From positions 1 to 22,072 of the forward strand of contig CALEKA010000002.1 of NCBI GenBank assembly GCA_937898715.1: a stretch of 22,072 nucleotides of DNA, given 5' to 3'. Both the position numbers and the translations under genes were made by a program. This document shows positions 1 to 7,595 of this stretch, piece after piece. Each line of letters begins with the position of its first letter. Within the stretch, counting starts at the first letter, position 1. The stretch is from an uncultured Prevotella sp. (GTDB lineage: Bacteria > Bacteroidota > Bacteroidia > Bacteroidales > Bacteroidaceae). The notes beneath the pieces were generated by a model that saw only the letters and a list, made by a program, of their open reading frames with translations, was not told where the DNA came from and did no database searches.

Positions 1-146
1 AATCGAGCGCAATACAAAGCGAAAGTCGAAGATTTTCGATTTTATTGCCGAGATGCAGCCTACCTTATTCAAAGGTAGTGCAAATCGAGCGCAATACAAA
101 GCGAAAGTCGAAGATTTTCGATTTTATTGCCGAGATGTAGCCTACC
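1..146. repeat. 82-base tandem repeat, two copies, cut by window edge
   Basis: A 64-base block at 1-64 recurs at 83-146 with one difference (c56 versus t138). The 18 bases between the copies, with the end of copy 1, form a small hairpin: TACCTT (61-66) pairs with AAGGTA (72-77). The repeat period is therefore 82 bases, and because copy 1 starts at base 1 the array probably continues to the left. Each copy contains the small dyad TCGAAGATTTTCGA. Both copies can be read as open frames, but in different frames and without a start codon, so I treat this as non-coding. Confidence 0.9.
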
Positions 147-241
147 CCACCCTACGCGATGACAGAAATGGTTGACAAGTTAACGAGCAAACAGCAAAGT
201 TTGTCAAGTCTAACGTTCCTATTTTTATTAGATTATTCAAG

Positions 242-283
242 TTCGGATTTAGAATAGGCGGACTGAATCATCCTAAATCCGAA
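242..283. repeat. 11-bp inverted repeat
   Basis: TTCGGATTTAG (242-252) pairs perfectly with CTAAATCCGAA (273-283) across a 20-base loop, and a G-T wobble lets the stem grow outward. It sits directly before the first copy of the 46-base repeat at 295-340. The sequence before the second copy (about 660-721) is a degraded relative, so the hairpin may belong to a larger mobile or structured unit. No T-run follows, so a terminator role is not supported. Confidence 0.6.
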
Positions 284-294
284 TTTAAGATGTC

Positions 295-340
295 AATACC
301 TTATCACATGCCCACGATATAAAGAAGACTTTCTTTAGAG
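295..340 (+). repeat. 46-base dispersed repeat, copy 1
   Basis: This 46-base block matches 722-767 with only three differences. Its 3' half holds a hairpin, TAAAGAA / TTCTTTA with a four-base loop (about 321-338). Similarity between the two neighbourhoods also extends upstream in weaker form. No gene is visible inside or between the copies. Confidence 0.85.
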
Positions 341-414
341 ATAGCATGAATAAGTGTACTATCATGTACTATAAATAACATCAGCGAATTGCTTTTAGAG
401 TCTCTTTTAATTGT

Positions 415-508
415 CTCATTTCGAACGAAATGAGTGTTCATCTCGAACGAAATGAATGCTCATATCGAACGAAATGAATGCTCATATCGAACGAAATGAG
501 TCATCAAT
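415..508. repeat. 22-base tandem repeat array (four units)
   Basis: Units start at 421, 443, 465 and 487 and each begins TCGAACGAAATGA. Units 2 and 3 are identical, unit 1 differs slightly, and unit 4 diverges in its second half. A CTCATTTCG (415-423) / CGAAATGAG (426-434) inverted repeat overlaps the first unit, and the middle units contain ATGA-ATGC-TCAT. Units abut with no unique spacers, so this is a satellite-type array, not CRISPR. Its role is unknown. Confidence 0.85.
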
Positions 509-721
509 TACATAATTCTTACTTACAATACATGAAGGTTCAGATCTTTTCTTAGCCTTTATAACTGTTCAAATAGAATACATTGGCAAAATTCTTACTT
601 CTCGTGTCGAAAAGAATAAGTATCTTAAGCTTTGGATATAGAAAGAATCCTTGTAAACTTGCGTGGATTAGGCTGAATCTGGATTGCAAGACCTAAATCA
701 GAAATCAGAAATTAATATGTG

Positions 722-767
722 AATACCTTATCGCATGCCCACGAGATAAAGAAAACTTTCTTTAGAG
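722..767 (+). repeat. 46-base dispersed repeat, copy 2
   Basis: Second copy of the block at 295-340, in the same orientation 427 bases away. The terminal TAAAGAA / TTCTTTA hairpin is kept and one difference falls in its loop, which suggests the stem matters or that the copies are recent. Confidence 0.85.
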
Positions 768-908
768 GAAAACTTGAGTTAGATTAGTAGTACAGAATCA
801 TATTTACCGTAGTCTGCCAACTTTTCAACAAAGAATTTCACAGAAGGCAATACCTTGTTAAATAACGCATTGGCCACGCACTATCCCAATAGCACCAATC
901 AGTGCATG

Positions 909-1205
909 TTATCTTATAAGGCCACTTCTTCTCAATGCTTGACAGAACAAGAATATAAATAGCACACGCCACCCTAAGCCCATTGTCACTGGGAAAAGCA
1001 CAGCCAAAAGCAAAACCTGTGCATAGAATACATAAACGCTTTGCTTTGATGAAAAAGGTCGTTCAAATAATTGACTGTAAAAACGAGCCATGGCGTGCAT
1101 AGCACGTGACTGTCCCAAAAGACGTGTCAACATACTCAACGACAAGATATCAAGGATTGAGAATTTATAAGTTTGTTTCTCGAGAAGGATTTCATTCTTT
1201 TGCAT
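909..1205 (-). CDS. small hypothetical membrane protein
   Basis: A 98-residue protein that I cannot assign to a named family. The first half is amphipathic and charged (residues 1-55, including a QSRAMHAMARFYSQ stretch). Residues about 58-88 form one long or two short hydrophobic segments, and the tail is basic (RRSGLIR), which suggests an inner-membrane protein with a cytoplasmic N-terminus. There is no signal-peptide-like N-terminus. It stands alone between the repeat region and tRNA-Thr, on the same strand as the tRNA. The composition is protein-like and the ATG is the only sensible start, but a short orphan frame in an AT-rich gap could be spurious. Function unknown. Confidence 0.55.
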   Translation of the reverse strand: MQKNEILLEKQTYKFSILDILSLSMLTRLLGQSRAMHAMARFYSQLFERPFSSKQSVYVFYAQVLLLAVLFPVTMGLGWRVLFIFLFCQALRRSGLIR

Positions 1206-1514
1206 AGCTCAAAGAGTTTTATTGTTTGTATTGTTCTTTATTTGCCTGCAAAGGAATAGTTAAAATGTGACAGAGCGCGACAATCGCAAAATTAAATGTT
1301 AAAAAACGGGCTTTTTCGTGCATTTTCTTGCTTCATCATGCTTTTTTCAAGTGATTTTCGTGATAAGTTTGCCTTAAACTGTATTATTCTTCCAGAACTT
1401 TACATGGAGATCCTCTATTGGATTACTACAATTCCATCTCTTCACATGAATAAGGCTTGTACGTTTGCATACAAAAAAAGTGTAAGAATGATTTATAACA
1501 CTCTTACACTTCTG
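1206..1514. other. intergenic region with tRNA terminator at one end
   Basis: The gap between the small membrane protein and tRNA-Thr. The only clear element is the minus-strand terminator at 1472-1511. An open frame on the plus strand (1296-1559) runs through the terminator and antisense to the tRNA, so I do not accept it. A TTCCTTTG at about 1250 on the minus strand is one base off the -7 consensus, but no -33 element lies at the right distance. Confidence 0.5.
1472..1511 (-). terminator. rho-independent terminator of tRNA-Thr
   Basis: On the minus strand, AAGTGTAAGA (1511-1502) pairs perfectly with TCTTACACTT (1487-1478) around a 14-base loop. A run of T follows (seven A's on the plus strand at 1473-1479). 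It starts three bases after the tRNA 3' end, so it is almost certainly the terminator of that transcript. Confidence 0.85.
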
Positions 1515-1587
1515 AGCCGAAAGCGGGACTCGAACCCGCGACCTATTCATTACGAATGAATTGCTCTACCAACTGAGCCATTTCGGC
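1515..1587 (-). tRNA. tRNA-Thr (anticodon CGU)
   Basis: The minus strand folds as a full cloverleaf. The acceptor stem GCCGAAA pairs with TTTCGGC, followed by a T discriminator base. The D arm contains GCTCAGTTGGTAGAGC. The anticodon stem ATTCA / TGAAT encloses TTCGTAA, so the anticodon is CGT and reads the threonine codon ACG. The T arm is CGGGTTCGAGTCCCG. CCA is not encoded and must be added after transcription. A consensus promoter lies upstream and a terminator directly downstream, so this is a single-gene transcription unit. Confidence 0.96.
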
Positions 1588-1631
1588 ATTCTTATTACGC
1601 AACAGGAAGCATCCTTCCTTGTTTGCGAACG

Positions 1632-1663
1632 CAAAGGTATACAATTCCAAGCAAACTACCAAA
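1632..1663 (-). promoter_or_regulatory. Bacteroidetes-type promoter for tRNA-Thr
   Basis: On the minus strand, TTTG (1663-1660) is followed after exactly 20 bases by TACCTTTG (1639-1632). This matches the Bacteroidetes housekeeping consensus TTTG / TAnnTTTG. The predicted start is near 1625, about 38 bases before the mature tRNA. Confidence 0.8.
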
Positions 1664-1950
1664 CGATTCAACGTTTTTATCTGAAGAATATTGGACTTTC
1701 CGTGGTATTTTTTTAATTCTACACACATATCCATCTTCTTTGTGTGCTATTTCGGTGCCGTTCTCTTCTATTCTTATTAGAGTGGACCTAAAAATTTTGA
1801 TTTTGATTCCATTCTATTATAAAATGTGTATTTCATGCTCAAAGGGGCCAAGAAGCATAGATATAGAAGTTATAGAATTATTCTACAACTCAATTCTTCA
1901 AGTGAAGTACTGACACAATATAAGCCTATGCAACACTTAACATAAAATCT

Positions 1951-2011
1951 ACGCGTTAGCGACATTCTTGATTAACGTACAAAACGCAAACTAAGAATTC
2001 CGCCAACGCGT
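1951..2011. repeat. dispersed hairpin repeat, related to 11891-12068
   Basis: ACGCGTTAGCGACATTCTT (1951-1969) is the inverted partner of AAGAATTCCGCCAACGCGT (1993-2011), 16 of 19 positions pairing, with a 23-base loop. The right arm contains AAGAATTCCGCCAACG, found exactly, in reverse orientation, inside the inverted repeat near 11900. The left arm and following bases (1951-1980) also resemble 11899-11928. Each copy lies beyond the 3' end of a gene, which suggests an intergenic repeat that prefers gene ends. Confidence 0.75.
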
Positions 2012-2034
2012 ATTCATAATAAAAGGGTATGAGC

Positions 2035-2054
2035 AAAAGAATCGATCTGATTCT
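2035..2054 (-). terminator. probable terminator of the WG-repeat gene
   Basis: On the minus strand AGAATC and GATTCT pair around a five-base loop (2054-2038) and are followed by TTTT. It lies about 40 bases past the stop codon of the gene at 2093-4552. The stem is short, so it may be weak. Confidence 0.5.
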
Positions 2055-2092
2055 GCCCTATTCTTTCTTAAGGATTCATTGTAAGTTTCAAG

Positions 2093-4552
2093 TTAGTTTC
2101 CAAACAGCCTTTCGCAGTCTGTCATAAAGTTGAGGTAAGTTTGCTTCAGTGTTTCCACTTTCTTATCATAGTCTTTTTGACTCTTTGCCCATTCAAGGGG
2201 AGGGAACCAACGTACATCGTCACGACTTTGGGCCATTTTAAGCACACATCCACTAAAGAAATCAGATGGAAGTCCTAAGTCATGTGCTCCGCCACTCAGC
2301 ATGGGATATTTACTTGCTGTATGCACCACAATCGACTTGTCTTGGCCTTTTACCCATCCTTTGGTCGGGGAGAACACTTGCAAGTTGCCCAAAGTACACT
2401 CTCCAGTGTTTTCGTTTAGCTGTGTCATCTCAATCCGATAACGACGTGGGACAACGCTTCCAGACTCAAATCCATCCATCATCAGCATGAGCGTAAACCA
2501 GAGATTAGCTTTTGAATCATCCGTCGTCACACGCAGGTTGTGATACATTGCAGAACCGGCATCTGCCACCAGATATTGCTTACCACCCTCTCGCTGAATT
2601 CCTACAATCTTCATCGGTGGGTAGAATACATTTACGGAAAGCGTATTGCTCGTATACCGCGTGGTTGGATCGAGCATAACTGCCAGATAGCCATAGGTGT
2701 TCTGTCCAAAAGGACTGGCAATATCTTTATTTTTACTCATTTGCGCATAAAGAGGTACTTCGAACGTTTGATTGCCCGATATCTTCATCTTTATATTACC
2801 TTGGTAGGTATTCGTATTTTCCACCTTCTCGATAACAGGACTCTTCTGGAAAGTAACAGTAGCCGTTACATCGTCCGTCACAGAGAATTTTTCCAATCCT
2901 CTCTCAACATCTTCTACCTTGATGCTTGTAGCGACCCATCCACTATTGGGTGAAGGCTTAATAGACACTCTATCACCATATTTAATTGGTGTGCTACCAG
3001 AGACTTCAGCCGTACCTCCCTCTTGAGGTATACACACTATCTTTACTTTGTAATCACGCGATGTACGAGTTTTCGGACCTTTAGGCTGTTGACGAGTTGG
3101 TCCACACTCTACAACGGCCTTGTTTTTGTCAAAATCGTCAGATTTCAAGAAGCCCTTCAAGTCATCCACAGTGAAACATTCTTGGCTAAAGAGCCAAGCG
3201 ATTTCACCCGTATAATTAATAAGAGCTATGTATTGCTTATCATCGATTGAAATATTTTTTGCTACGATATAACCATCCTTGCTCGGTTGGCTAAATCCCC
3301 TAATATGACCATACGGCCAAGGGTATGCCAATTCTTTCAGTACTAAGCGTCCTCTGCTATCAATAACCGTTGTGCCAGAATGGATCGTATGCAAGCCAAA
3401 TGTTTCAAACGGATTAGAAGCCCATAGTTCTTCCGCATGAATAGCATGTCCCTCACTACTATAGGTAGGATAACTGTCCGTGATATTAAAGTTATCATCA
3501 ACAGTCAATATTCTTTCATTATAATCATTTACACCGCGCACCAAAGCATGTCCATCATAGAAGGAAGTTCCGCCATACGACTCTGCCAATACATTACCCT
3601 TCAAATCATAATAAGTGGTCTTGGGATCGCTATCACCTGAATATACATAATACTTGCCTTCACACACGTCGCCAATCACGTAAGTCTCACTTAGATCCAA
3701 TTCAGTAGAAGGCACTGAAACCGTTCGAACAACCTTACCCGTCTTGTCAATAAGCGTTGCAGTATAATCTCCGCCATTAGCGGGTCTTGTAAAAGTCCAC
3801 GCATAGTCCTCGCTAAAATCGCGCACTTTATCCCATTGCGGCTGGATTACGACTTTACAATTCTCATCCATAAAGCCCCACTTATGTCCTCTCACTTGAA
3901 AAGCGCGCAGGCCGCATTTCAACTTACGAGGTTTTGATTCTATACCATAGCCAAAGACGAGATTACTAGGCGAAGCCATCTGTTCTCCCTGAGTATTAAT
4001 AAAGAAGCTACCCAGTTCGCGATACCCCTGCTTTTTGACTACAGCGGCAAGGCCATCAATGAAGCCCGACTGCGGTTCCCACGATGGGTCGAGATCCTTC
4101 ACCGATCCGTTCTTGTAGAGAATGGAGTAAAACTCTTTTCCAAGATTGTTCTTCTTTATAGATTTGGCTATGAGTGCGCCATTATCAAAGAGCATGTTAT
4201 TGTTTCCGCTCGATCCGAAAACTTTCCATTCCGGACCAAAGAGATATTCTCCATCTACCGTCCACACAGTAAGATTGCCATTGTCGACCAAGCAGAACGC
4301 ACCCTCGCTTACATTGTACAACACGTCAGAATAGATACTTGATATCACTTTGTAACGTGTATTATTGGTAAGATAAGGCACGGTAGGGATGAGCGTAGCT
4401 TCTCCCGATTCATCCTGCTCTTGCTGAACAGAAAAATCTGTAAATGTTTTCACTTTCTGAGCACACAAAGCCATTGGCCTCGACGTAACTATAGCCAACA
4501 AAACAATGAGCCATAGTATGGACGCGATGTCCTTTTGCACTTTTCCTTTCAT
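2093..4552 (-). CDS. exported WG-repeat / InlB-like repeat protein
   Basis: An 819-residue protein of unknown function. Residues 1-31 look like a signal peptide: a basic start, a hydrophobic core SILWLIVLLAIV and an ALCA-Q cleavage site. The N-terminal 500 residues carry degenerate WG-type repeats; the clearest is KWGFMDENCKVVIQPQW near residue 224, and phrases such as ALVRGVNDYNERILTVDDNF resemble further repeats. Residues about 500-570 (EGGTAEVSGSTPIKYGDRVSI, PNSGW) fit a divergent InlB B-type repeat, a beta fold common in bacterial surface proteins. The last 240 residues form a separate region I do not recognise. The expected location is periplasm or surface. No T9SS-like C-terminal domain or lipobox is evident. 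A promoter lies about 65 bases upstream, and the gene appears monocistronic. Confidence 0.85.
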   Translation of the reverse strand: MKGKVQKDIASILWLIVLLAIVTSRPMALCAQKVKTFTDFSVQQEQDESGEATLIPTVPYLTNNTRYKVISSIYSDVLYNVSEGAFCLVDNGNLTVWTVDGEYLFGPEWKVFGSSGNNNMLFDNGALIAKSIKKNNLGKEFYSILYKNGSVKDLDPSWEPQSGFIDGLAAVVKKQGYRELGSFFINTQGEQMASPSNLVFGYGIESKPRKLKCGLRAFQVRGHKWGFMDENCKVVIQPQWDKVRDFSEDYAWTFTRPANGGDYTATLIDKTGKVVRTVSVPSTELDLSETYVIGDVCEGKYYVYSGDSDPKTTYYDLKGNVLAESYGGTSFYDGHALVRGVNDYNERILTVDDNFNITDSYPTYSSEGHAIHAEELWASNPFETFGLHTIHSGTTVIDSRGRLVLKELAYPWPYGHIRGFSQPSKDGYIVAKNISIDDKQYIALINYTGEIAWLFSQECFTVDDLKGFLKSDDFDKNKAVVECGPTRQQPKGPKTRTSRDYKVKIVCIPQEGGTAEVSGSTPIKYGDRVSIKPSPNSGWVATSIKVEDVERGLEKFSVTDDVTATVTFQKSPVIEKVENTNTYQGNIKMKISGNQTFEVPLYAQMSKNKDIASPFGQNTYGYLAVMLDPTTRYTSNTLSVNVFYPPMKIVGIQREGGKQYLVADAGSAMYHNLRVTTDDSKANLWFTLMLMMDGFESGSVVPRRYRIEMTQLNENTGECTLGNLQVFSPTKGWVKGQDKSIVVHTASKYPMLSGGAHDLGLPSDFFSGCVLKMAQSRDDVRWFPPLEWAKSQKDYDKKVETLKQTYLNFMTDCERLFGN

Positions 4553-4925
4553 AGTTTTTAGGGTTTAAATTAGATCAACGCTTGCTTTTTATCATTTATC
4601 AGTAGTTCCGATAGTACAAAGATAAGAAGTTCCCCAGAATATTGCACAGAATTGCGCTATAAAATGCACGCTTATAACCAAAAAGCTTCGGGTGTAAATG
4701 AGGAATCTACAGTCTGTTATTTCTCAACGTAGGAGCATTCTCTATTTATGTTCTATATTAGGCTTGTGGGCAACGTACTCTCTCATCGACAGAACCGCAT
4801 ATTAAAATTGTAACTAAGAAATAGCAAGCAGCAAAGCTATATTACCCTTAGCACGCTTTATACAGGATCTGCAGAACGCGAGAATGCGTCGCCCACAAAA
4901 TCAATTGTACATTTTGCTCAATGCA
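4553..4925. other. intergenic region with imperfect inverted repeat
   Basis: It separates the WG-repeat gene from the helicase. Besides the promoter at 4617-4648 it contains an inverted repeat: GTGGGCAACG (4766-4775) faces CGTCGCCCAC (4887-4896), and about 15 of 19 positions pair over the longer arms, with more than 100 bases between. No open frame is convincing. The right arm lies within 40 bases of the helicase stop and could help end that transcript, but no T-run follows. Confidence 0.45.
4617..4648 (-). promoter_or_regulatory. putative promoter of the WG-repeat gene
   Basis: On the minus strand, TATCTTTG (4624-4617) matches the TAnnTTTG -7 box exactly. A weak -33 element, TGTG (4648-4645), lies 20 bases upstream. 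The predicted start leaves a 5' leader of about 55-60 bases before the ATG at 4552. Confidence 0.6.
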
Positions 4926-7079
4926 TCATTCTTCCTTTGTCTTTCCTTTTTTATAAGTAGATATCAGTTCGAGTAGCTCTGCACCATAGCTTTCCAAGCC
5001 TTTAGCACCAAAATAGGGTACTTTCTTAAGCTCTTCTACTGTCGTAGGCGCATGGTTTGCCATAGTCATTAGAGCTTTGGTACTTAGTATGGTATAAGCA
5101 GGCAACTTACGCTCGGTGGCTTTTTCCCTTCGCCAAGTTTGCAACTTATTGTATAAGGTTGCGTCTTTCACTTCAGATGGAACTACATACTTGTCTTCCA
5201 TCTGTTTCTTACTGGCATTATTTGCCTTTTGCTTGCGTGACTTTGCTGAGCCTGTCTTGTCGTCCGCTTCAAGCAACACTTTCGCACGATAATTGAGAAA
5301 TTGCGTTGCCTTAAATCCTTCATAGCTTATGAAGTGCAGCAATTTCAGATGAGATGTCGCAGATTCTTTCCAATCCGAGAATGCTGTCTTAAGTTGTTTC
5401 TCTACTGCCGCATTGTCCGACTCCAACTGATGCAAAGCTACCCACCGGTTCAGTTCATCCAATTTTGCCGAGAAATACTCTGCACCTTTCTTTAATCGCT
5501 CTTGCAATGCCTCATTATCTGAAGCCGCTTCCGACTGGTTCAGCATACGCGAATATTGCGAATGGAAAGATCCCGAAACGTTCATGACCTCCAAATCGAA
5601 CATACGCAAGCGAGCATCAAACTCTTTCAGTGTCTGTCCATAAAGTCCTGAGAGATGACGACGTATCAACTCTGTAATGCTCGAAAGGGCTATACGTTCT
5701 CGTTCGAAATTAAACAGATCCGTGAGTAAATGCAGTTCAAACGAATGCTTCATAGCAGAAAGTTGCTCACCATCTACTCTACTGCTGCGCATACGTTCAT
5801 TAAACTTTTCTATATTCTGATCGGCAATGACAGCCGATGGCGAAATCGTGGAAGTGAGCACGATTCCTTCCAGCGTACGGCATCTACTTAGCGCCACATA
5901 GGTCTGTCCGTGAGCAAATGCTCCCGATGCGTCAATCATGACTCGATCAAATGTCAAGCCCTGACTTTTATGAATCGTAATGGCCCATGCCAACTTCACT
6001 GGATACTGTGTAAAGGTGCCGTCAACGAATTCCTTTATCTCTTTCGTCTTTTCATCAAGTCCATAGCGCGTATTGGTCCACTCTTCAGGTTTTACACTAA
6101 TCAGCGTATCAGGTTTATCTTTGGGACGCACTTCAAACCCATCACGCGAAAGGCTGGTCACTTCGCCAATCATACCATTGAAGAATCGCTTTTCCGAATC
6201 ATTCTTGACAAACATCACCTGTGCACCAGGCTTCAGCGTCAGCTCTTCATCTGTAGGATAAGAATATTCTGGGAATTTACCATCGACCTTTGCGCTATAA
6301 GTGCGCGACTCTCCATCAAGAGCTTCCAGTTCTTCATTATTAATCTTATGAGCCTGCCAATTGTGAGTGACCAATTGCACATAGCCCTCTGATTTATCAG
6401 CCTTAAAGCCAGGTACATATCGTTGGTTCAATCTCTGAAGGACCTGTGCATCAGCTCTTCCCTCACGAATGCTGTTGAGAAGAGAAATAAAAGCCTCATC
6501 ACTCTGCCGATATACTTTCTCCAACTCTACCGTGACGAAGTTGCTTCGCTTCAGTGCCAGACTGCTGAAGAAAAATGGTGTTTCGTAATATTGGCTGAGC
6601 ATCGTCCATTCTTCATCTTTCACTACGGGTGAAAGTTGCTGAAGGTCTCCTATAAGCAGAAGCTGCACCCCACCAAATGGCTGCTGATTGTGACGTATCT
6701 TGCGTAGCATATCATCTACAGCGTCCAGCAGATCAGCACGTACCATACTTATCTCATCTATCACCAAGAGATCGAGACTGCGAATCAACTTCAGTTTTTC
6801 TTTACGTATACTATACTTCTTGTCTTGCTGATAATTTCCGCCTGGTACGAAGGGGGCGAAGGGGAGCTGAAAGAAAGAATGAATAGTCATCCCCTCGGCA
6901 TTGATAGCTGCGATACCCGTCGGTGCAAGCACAACCATGCGTTTGGGTAAATCCGAACGAAGCCGACGCAGGAAAGTAGTTTTTCCCGTGCCGGCTTTTC
7001 CTGTTAAGAAAAGATGTGTATCCGTACTCTCCACAATCTGACGCGCCAACGCCAATTGTGGATTGTCTGTTGCATTCAT
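4926..7079 (-). CDS. PIF1-like superfamily 1 helicase with HRDC domain
   Basis: A 717-residue ATP-dependent DNA helicase of the PIF1/RecD-like group (superfamily 1B). Visible motifs are Walker A GKAGTGKT (27-34), APTGIAAINAEG (52-63) as motif Ia, Walker B LLVIDEIS with D108/E109, GDLQQLSP as motif III (about 143-150), and IHKSQGLTFDRV plus TYVALSRCRTLEG (about 373-405) as motifs V and VI. The middle (about 430-640) is helical and charged and probably family-specific. The C-terminus (about 650-712, YTILSTKALMTMA to GAKGLESYG) fits an HRDC domain, a DNA-binding module better known from RecQ and RNase D. It should unwind DNA during replication or repair; the exact substrate is unknown. The start lies 21 bases after the preceding gene's stop, so it is probably co-transcribed with the sigma-factor cluster. 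Its ATG overlaps a 16-bp palindrome. Confidence 0.93.
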   Translation of the reverse strand: MNATDNPQLALARQIVESTDTHLFLTGKAGTGKTTFLRRLRSDLPKRMVVLAPTGIAAINAEGMTIHSFFQLPFAPFVPGGNYQQDKKYSIRKEKLKLIRSLDLLVIDEISMVRADLLDAVDDMLRKIRHNQQPFGGVQLLLIGDLQQLSPVVKDEEWTMLSQYYETPFFFSSLALKRSNFVTVELEKVYRQSDEAFISLLNSIREGRADAQVLQRLNQRYVPGFKADKSEGYVQLVTHNWQAHKINNEELEALDGESRTYSAKVDGKFPEYSYPTDEELTLKPGAQVMFVKNDSEKRFFNGMIGEVTSLSRDGFEVRPKDKPDTLISVKPEEWTNTRYGLDEKTKEIKEFVDGTFTQYPVKLAWAITIHKSQGLTFDRVMIDASGAFAHGQTYVALSRCRTLEGIVLTSTISPSAVIADQNIEKFNERMRSSRVDGEQLSAMKHSFELHLLTDLFNFERERIALSSITELIRRHLSGLYGQTLKEFDARLRMFDLEVMNVSGSFHSQYSRMLNQSEAASDNEALQERLKKGAEYFSAKLDELNRWVALHQLESDNAAVEKQLKTAFSDWKESATSHLKLLHFISYEGFKATQFLNYRAKVLLEADDKTGSAKSRKQKANNASKKQMEDKYVVPSEVKDATLYNKLQTWRREKATERKLPAYTILSTKALMTMANHAPTTVEELKKVPYFGAKGLESYGAELLELISTYKKGKTKEE

Positions 7080-7093
7080 ATTATATATAATAT
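7078..7093. promoter_or_regulatory. 16-bp palindrome overlapping the helicase start
   Basis: ATATTATATATAATAT reads the same on both strands and includes two bases of the helicase start codon (7077-7079). In RNA it could form only a weak A-U hairpin that might hide the start, and as DNA it could be a protein site. AT-rich palindromes also arise by chance, so function is uncertain. Confidence 0.3.
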
Positions 7094-7100
7094 AGGAGTA

Positions 7101-7595
7101 TTATTTGGTCAACTGTTTAAACATGCGGCGTCCAAATCGGCGATCCGCATCAATGGCTTTCACCATCTTGCGTGCTCCTACGATTTGTCTCAATCGACTA
7201 TTGTATTGTGCCTTCATGCGCATCCACTTTTTATCAAGTTGATCCATCTCGTTAAGCACACGCTGACAATCTCTATCGTTCATATTCTGTTGTGCAGCCT
7301 TAGACAATGCGCGTCCTTTCTGACGCTCAATATTTCGTTGACTCTCGTGCATTTCAAAGAATATTGGGAAGAATCGACGAGCTTCATCCTCAGTAAAGCC
7401 TGCCTCATGCGAGATGTATGCCATCAAGTCCTTTCTAAACTTTTCTGGATTCCAATCGTTAGTGCCTTTTCTCGGACCTTGCTGATGATGTTGCATTTGT
7501 TCAAGTCCTGATTCTGCAGAGCCATTCACATTAGTAGCCATACACTGCACGCTGGCACATATTAACATACTTATCAGACTAATTATCGCTTTCAT
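7101..7595 (-). CDS. Spy/CpxP-like periplasmic protein
   Basis: A 164-residue protein with a signal peptide (MKAIISLISMLICASVQCMA, cleavage near residue 20). The rest is a basic, helical, Met/Gln/Arg-rich chain: EAGFTEDEARRFFPIFFEMHESQRNIERQKGR, then NDRDCQRVLNEMDQLDKKWMRMKAQYNSRLRQIVGARKMVKAI. This pattern resembles Spy/CpxP-type periplasmic proteins, including a FTEDEARRFFP helix start similar to their LTxxQ motif. Related proteins act as chaperones or as brakes on envelope-stress sensors. The gene overlaps the end of the preceding one by 17 bases, so translation may be coupled. Its place behind an ECF sigma and a probable anti-sigma protein suggests a sensor or effector of the same response. 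The role is inferred. Confidence 0.75.
   Translation of the reverse strand: MKAIISLISMLICASVQCMATNVNGSAESGLEQMQHHQQGPRKGTNDWNPEKFRKDLMAYISHEAGFTEDEARRFFPIFFEMHESQRNIERQKGRALSKAAQQNMNDRDCQRVLNEMDQLDKKWMRMKAQYNSRLRQIVGARKMVKAIDADRRFGRRMFKQLTK

Larger units (their letters stand above)
1..908. other. gene-free, repeat-rich intergenic region
   Basis: No credible coding frame or RNA gene was recognised here. The region holds the 82-base tandem repeat, a GTTGACAA octamer run near 171, the inverted repeat at 242-283, the two 46-base repeats and the 22-base array. Several unrelated repeat families crowd into under 1 kb. What lies upstream of base 1 cannot be judged. Confidence 0.7.
1588..2092. other. 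intergenic region between tRNA and WG-repeat gene
   Basis: Apart from the tRNA promoter, the hairpin repeat at 1951-2011 and a probable terminator at 2035-2054, I see nothing convincing. An open frame on the plus strand (1623-1913) is rich in Ile/Leu/Ser and crosses the tRNA promoter, so it looks like chance. Confidence 0.5.

Noticed and set aside
415..508. Possible CRISPR array
   Set aside because: Units follow one another directly with a 22-base period and no spacers, and no cas genes are near. The same applies to 12578-12692.
1296..1559. 87-codon open frame on the plus strand ending in the tRNA
   Set aside because: Its 3' part is the antisense of the tRNA-Thr terminator and tRNA body; the SRKRDSNPRPIHYE ending is the well-known artefact of translating a tRNA backwards.
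1623..1913. 96-codon open frame on the plus strand upstream of tRNA-Thr
   Set aside because: It runs antisense across the tRNA promoter, has low-complexity Ile/Leu/Ser composition and no recognisable feature.
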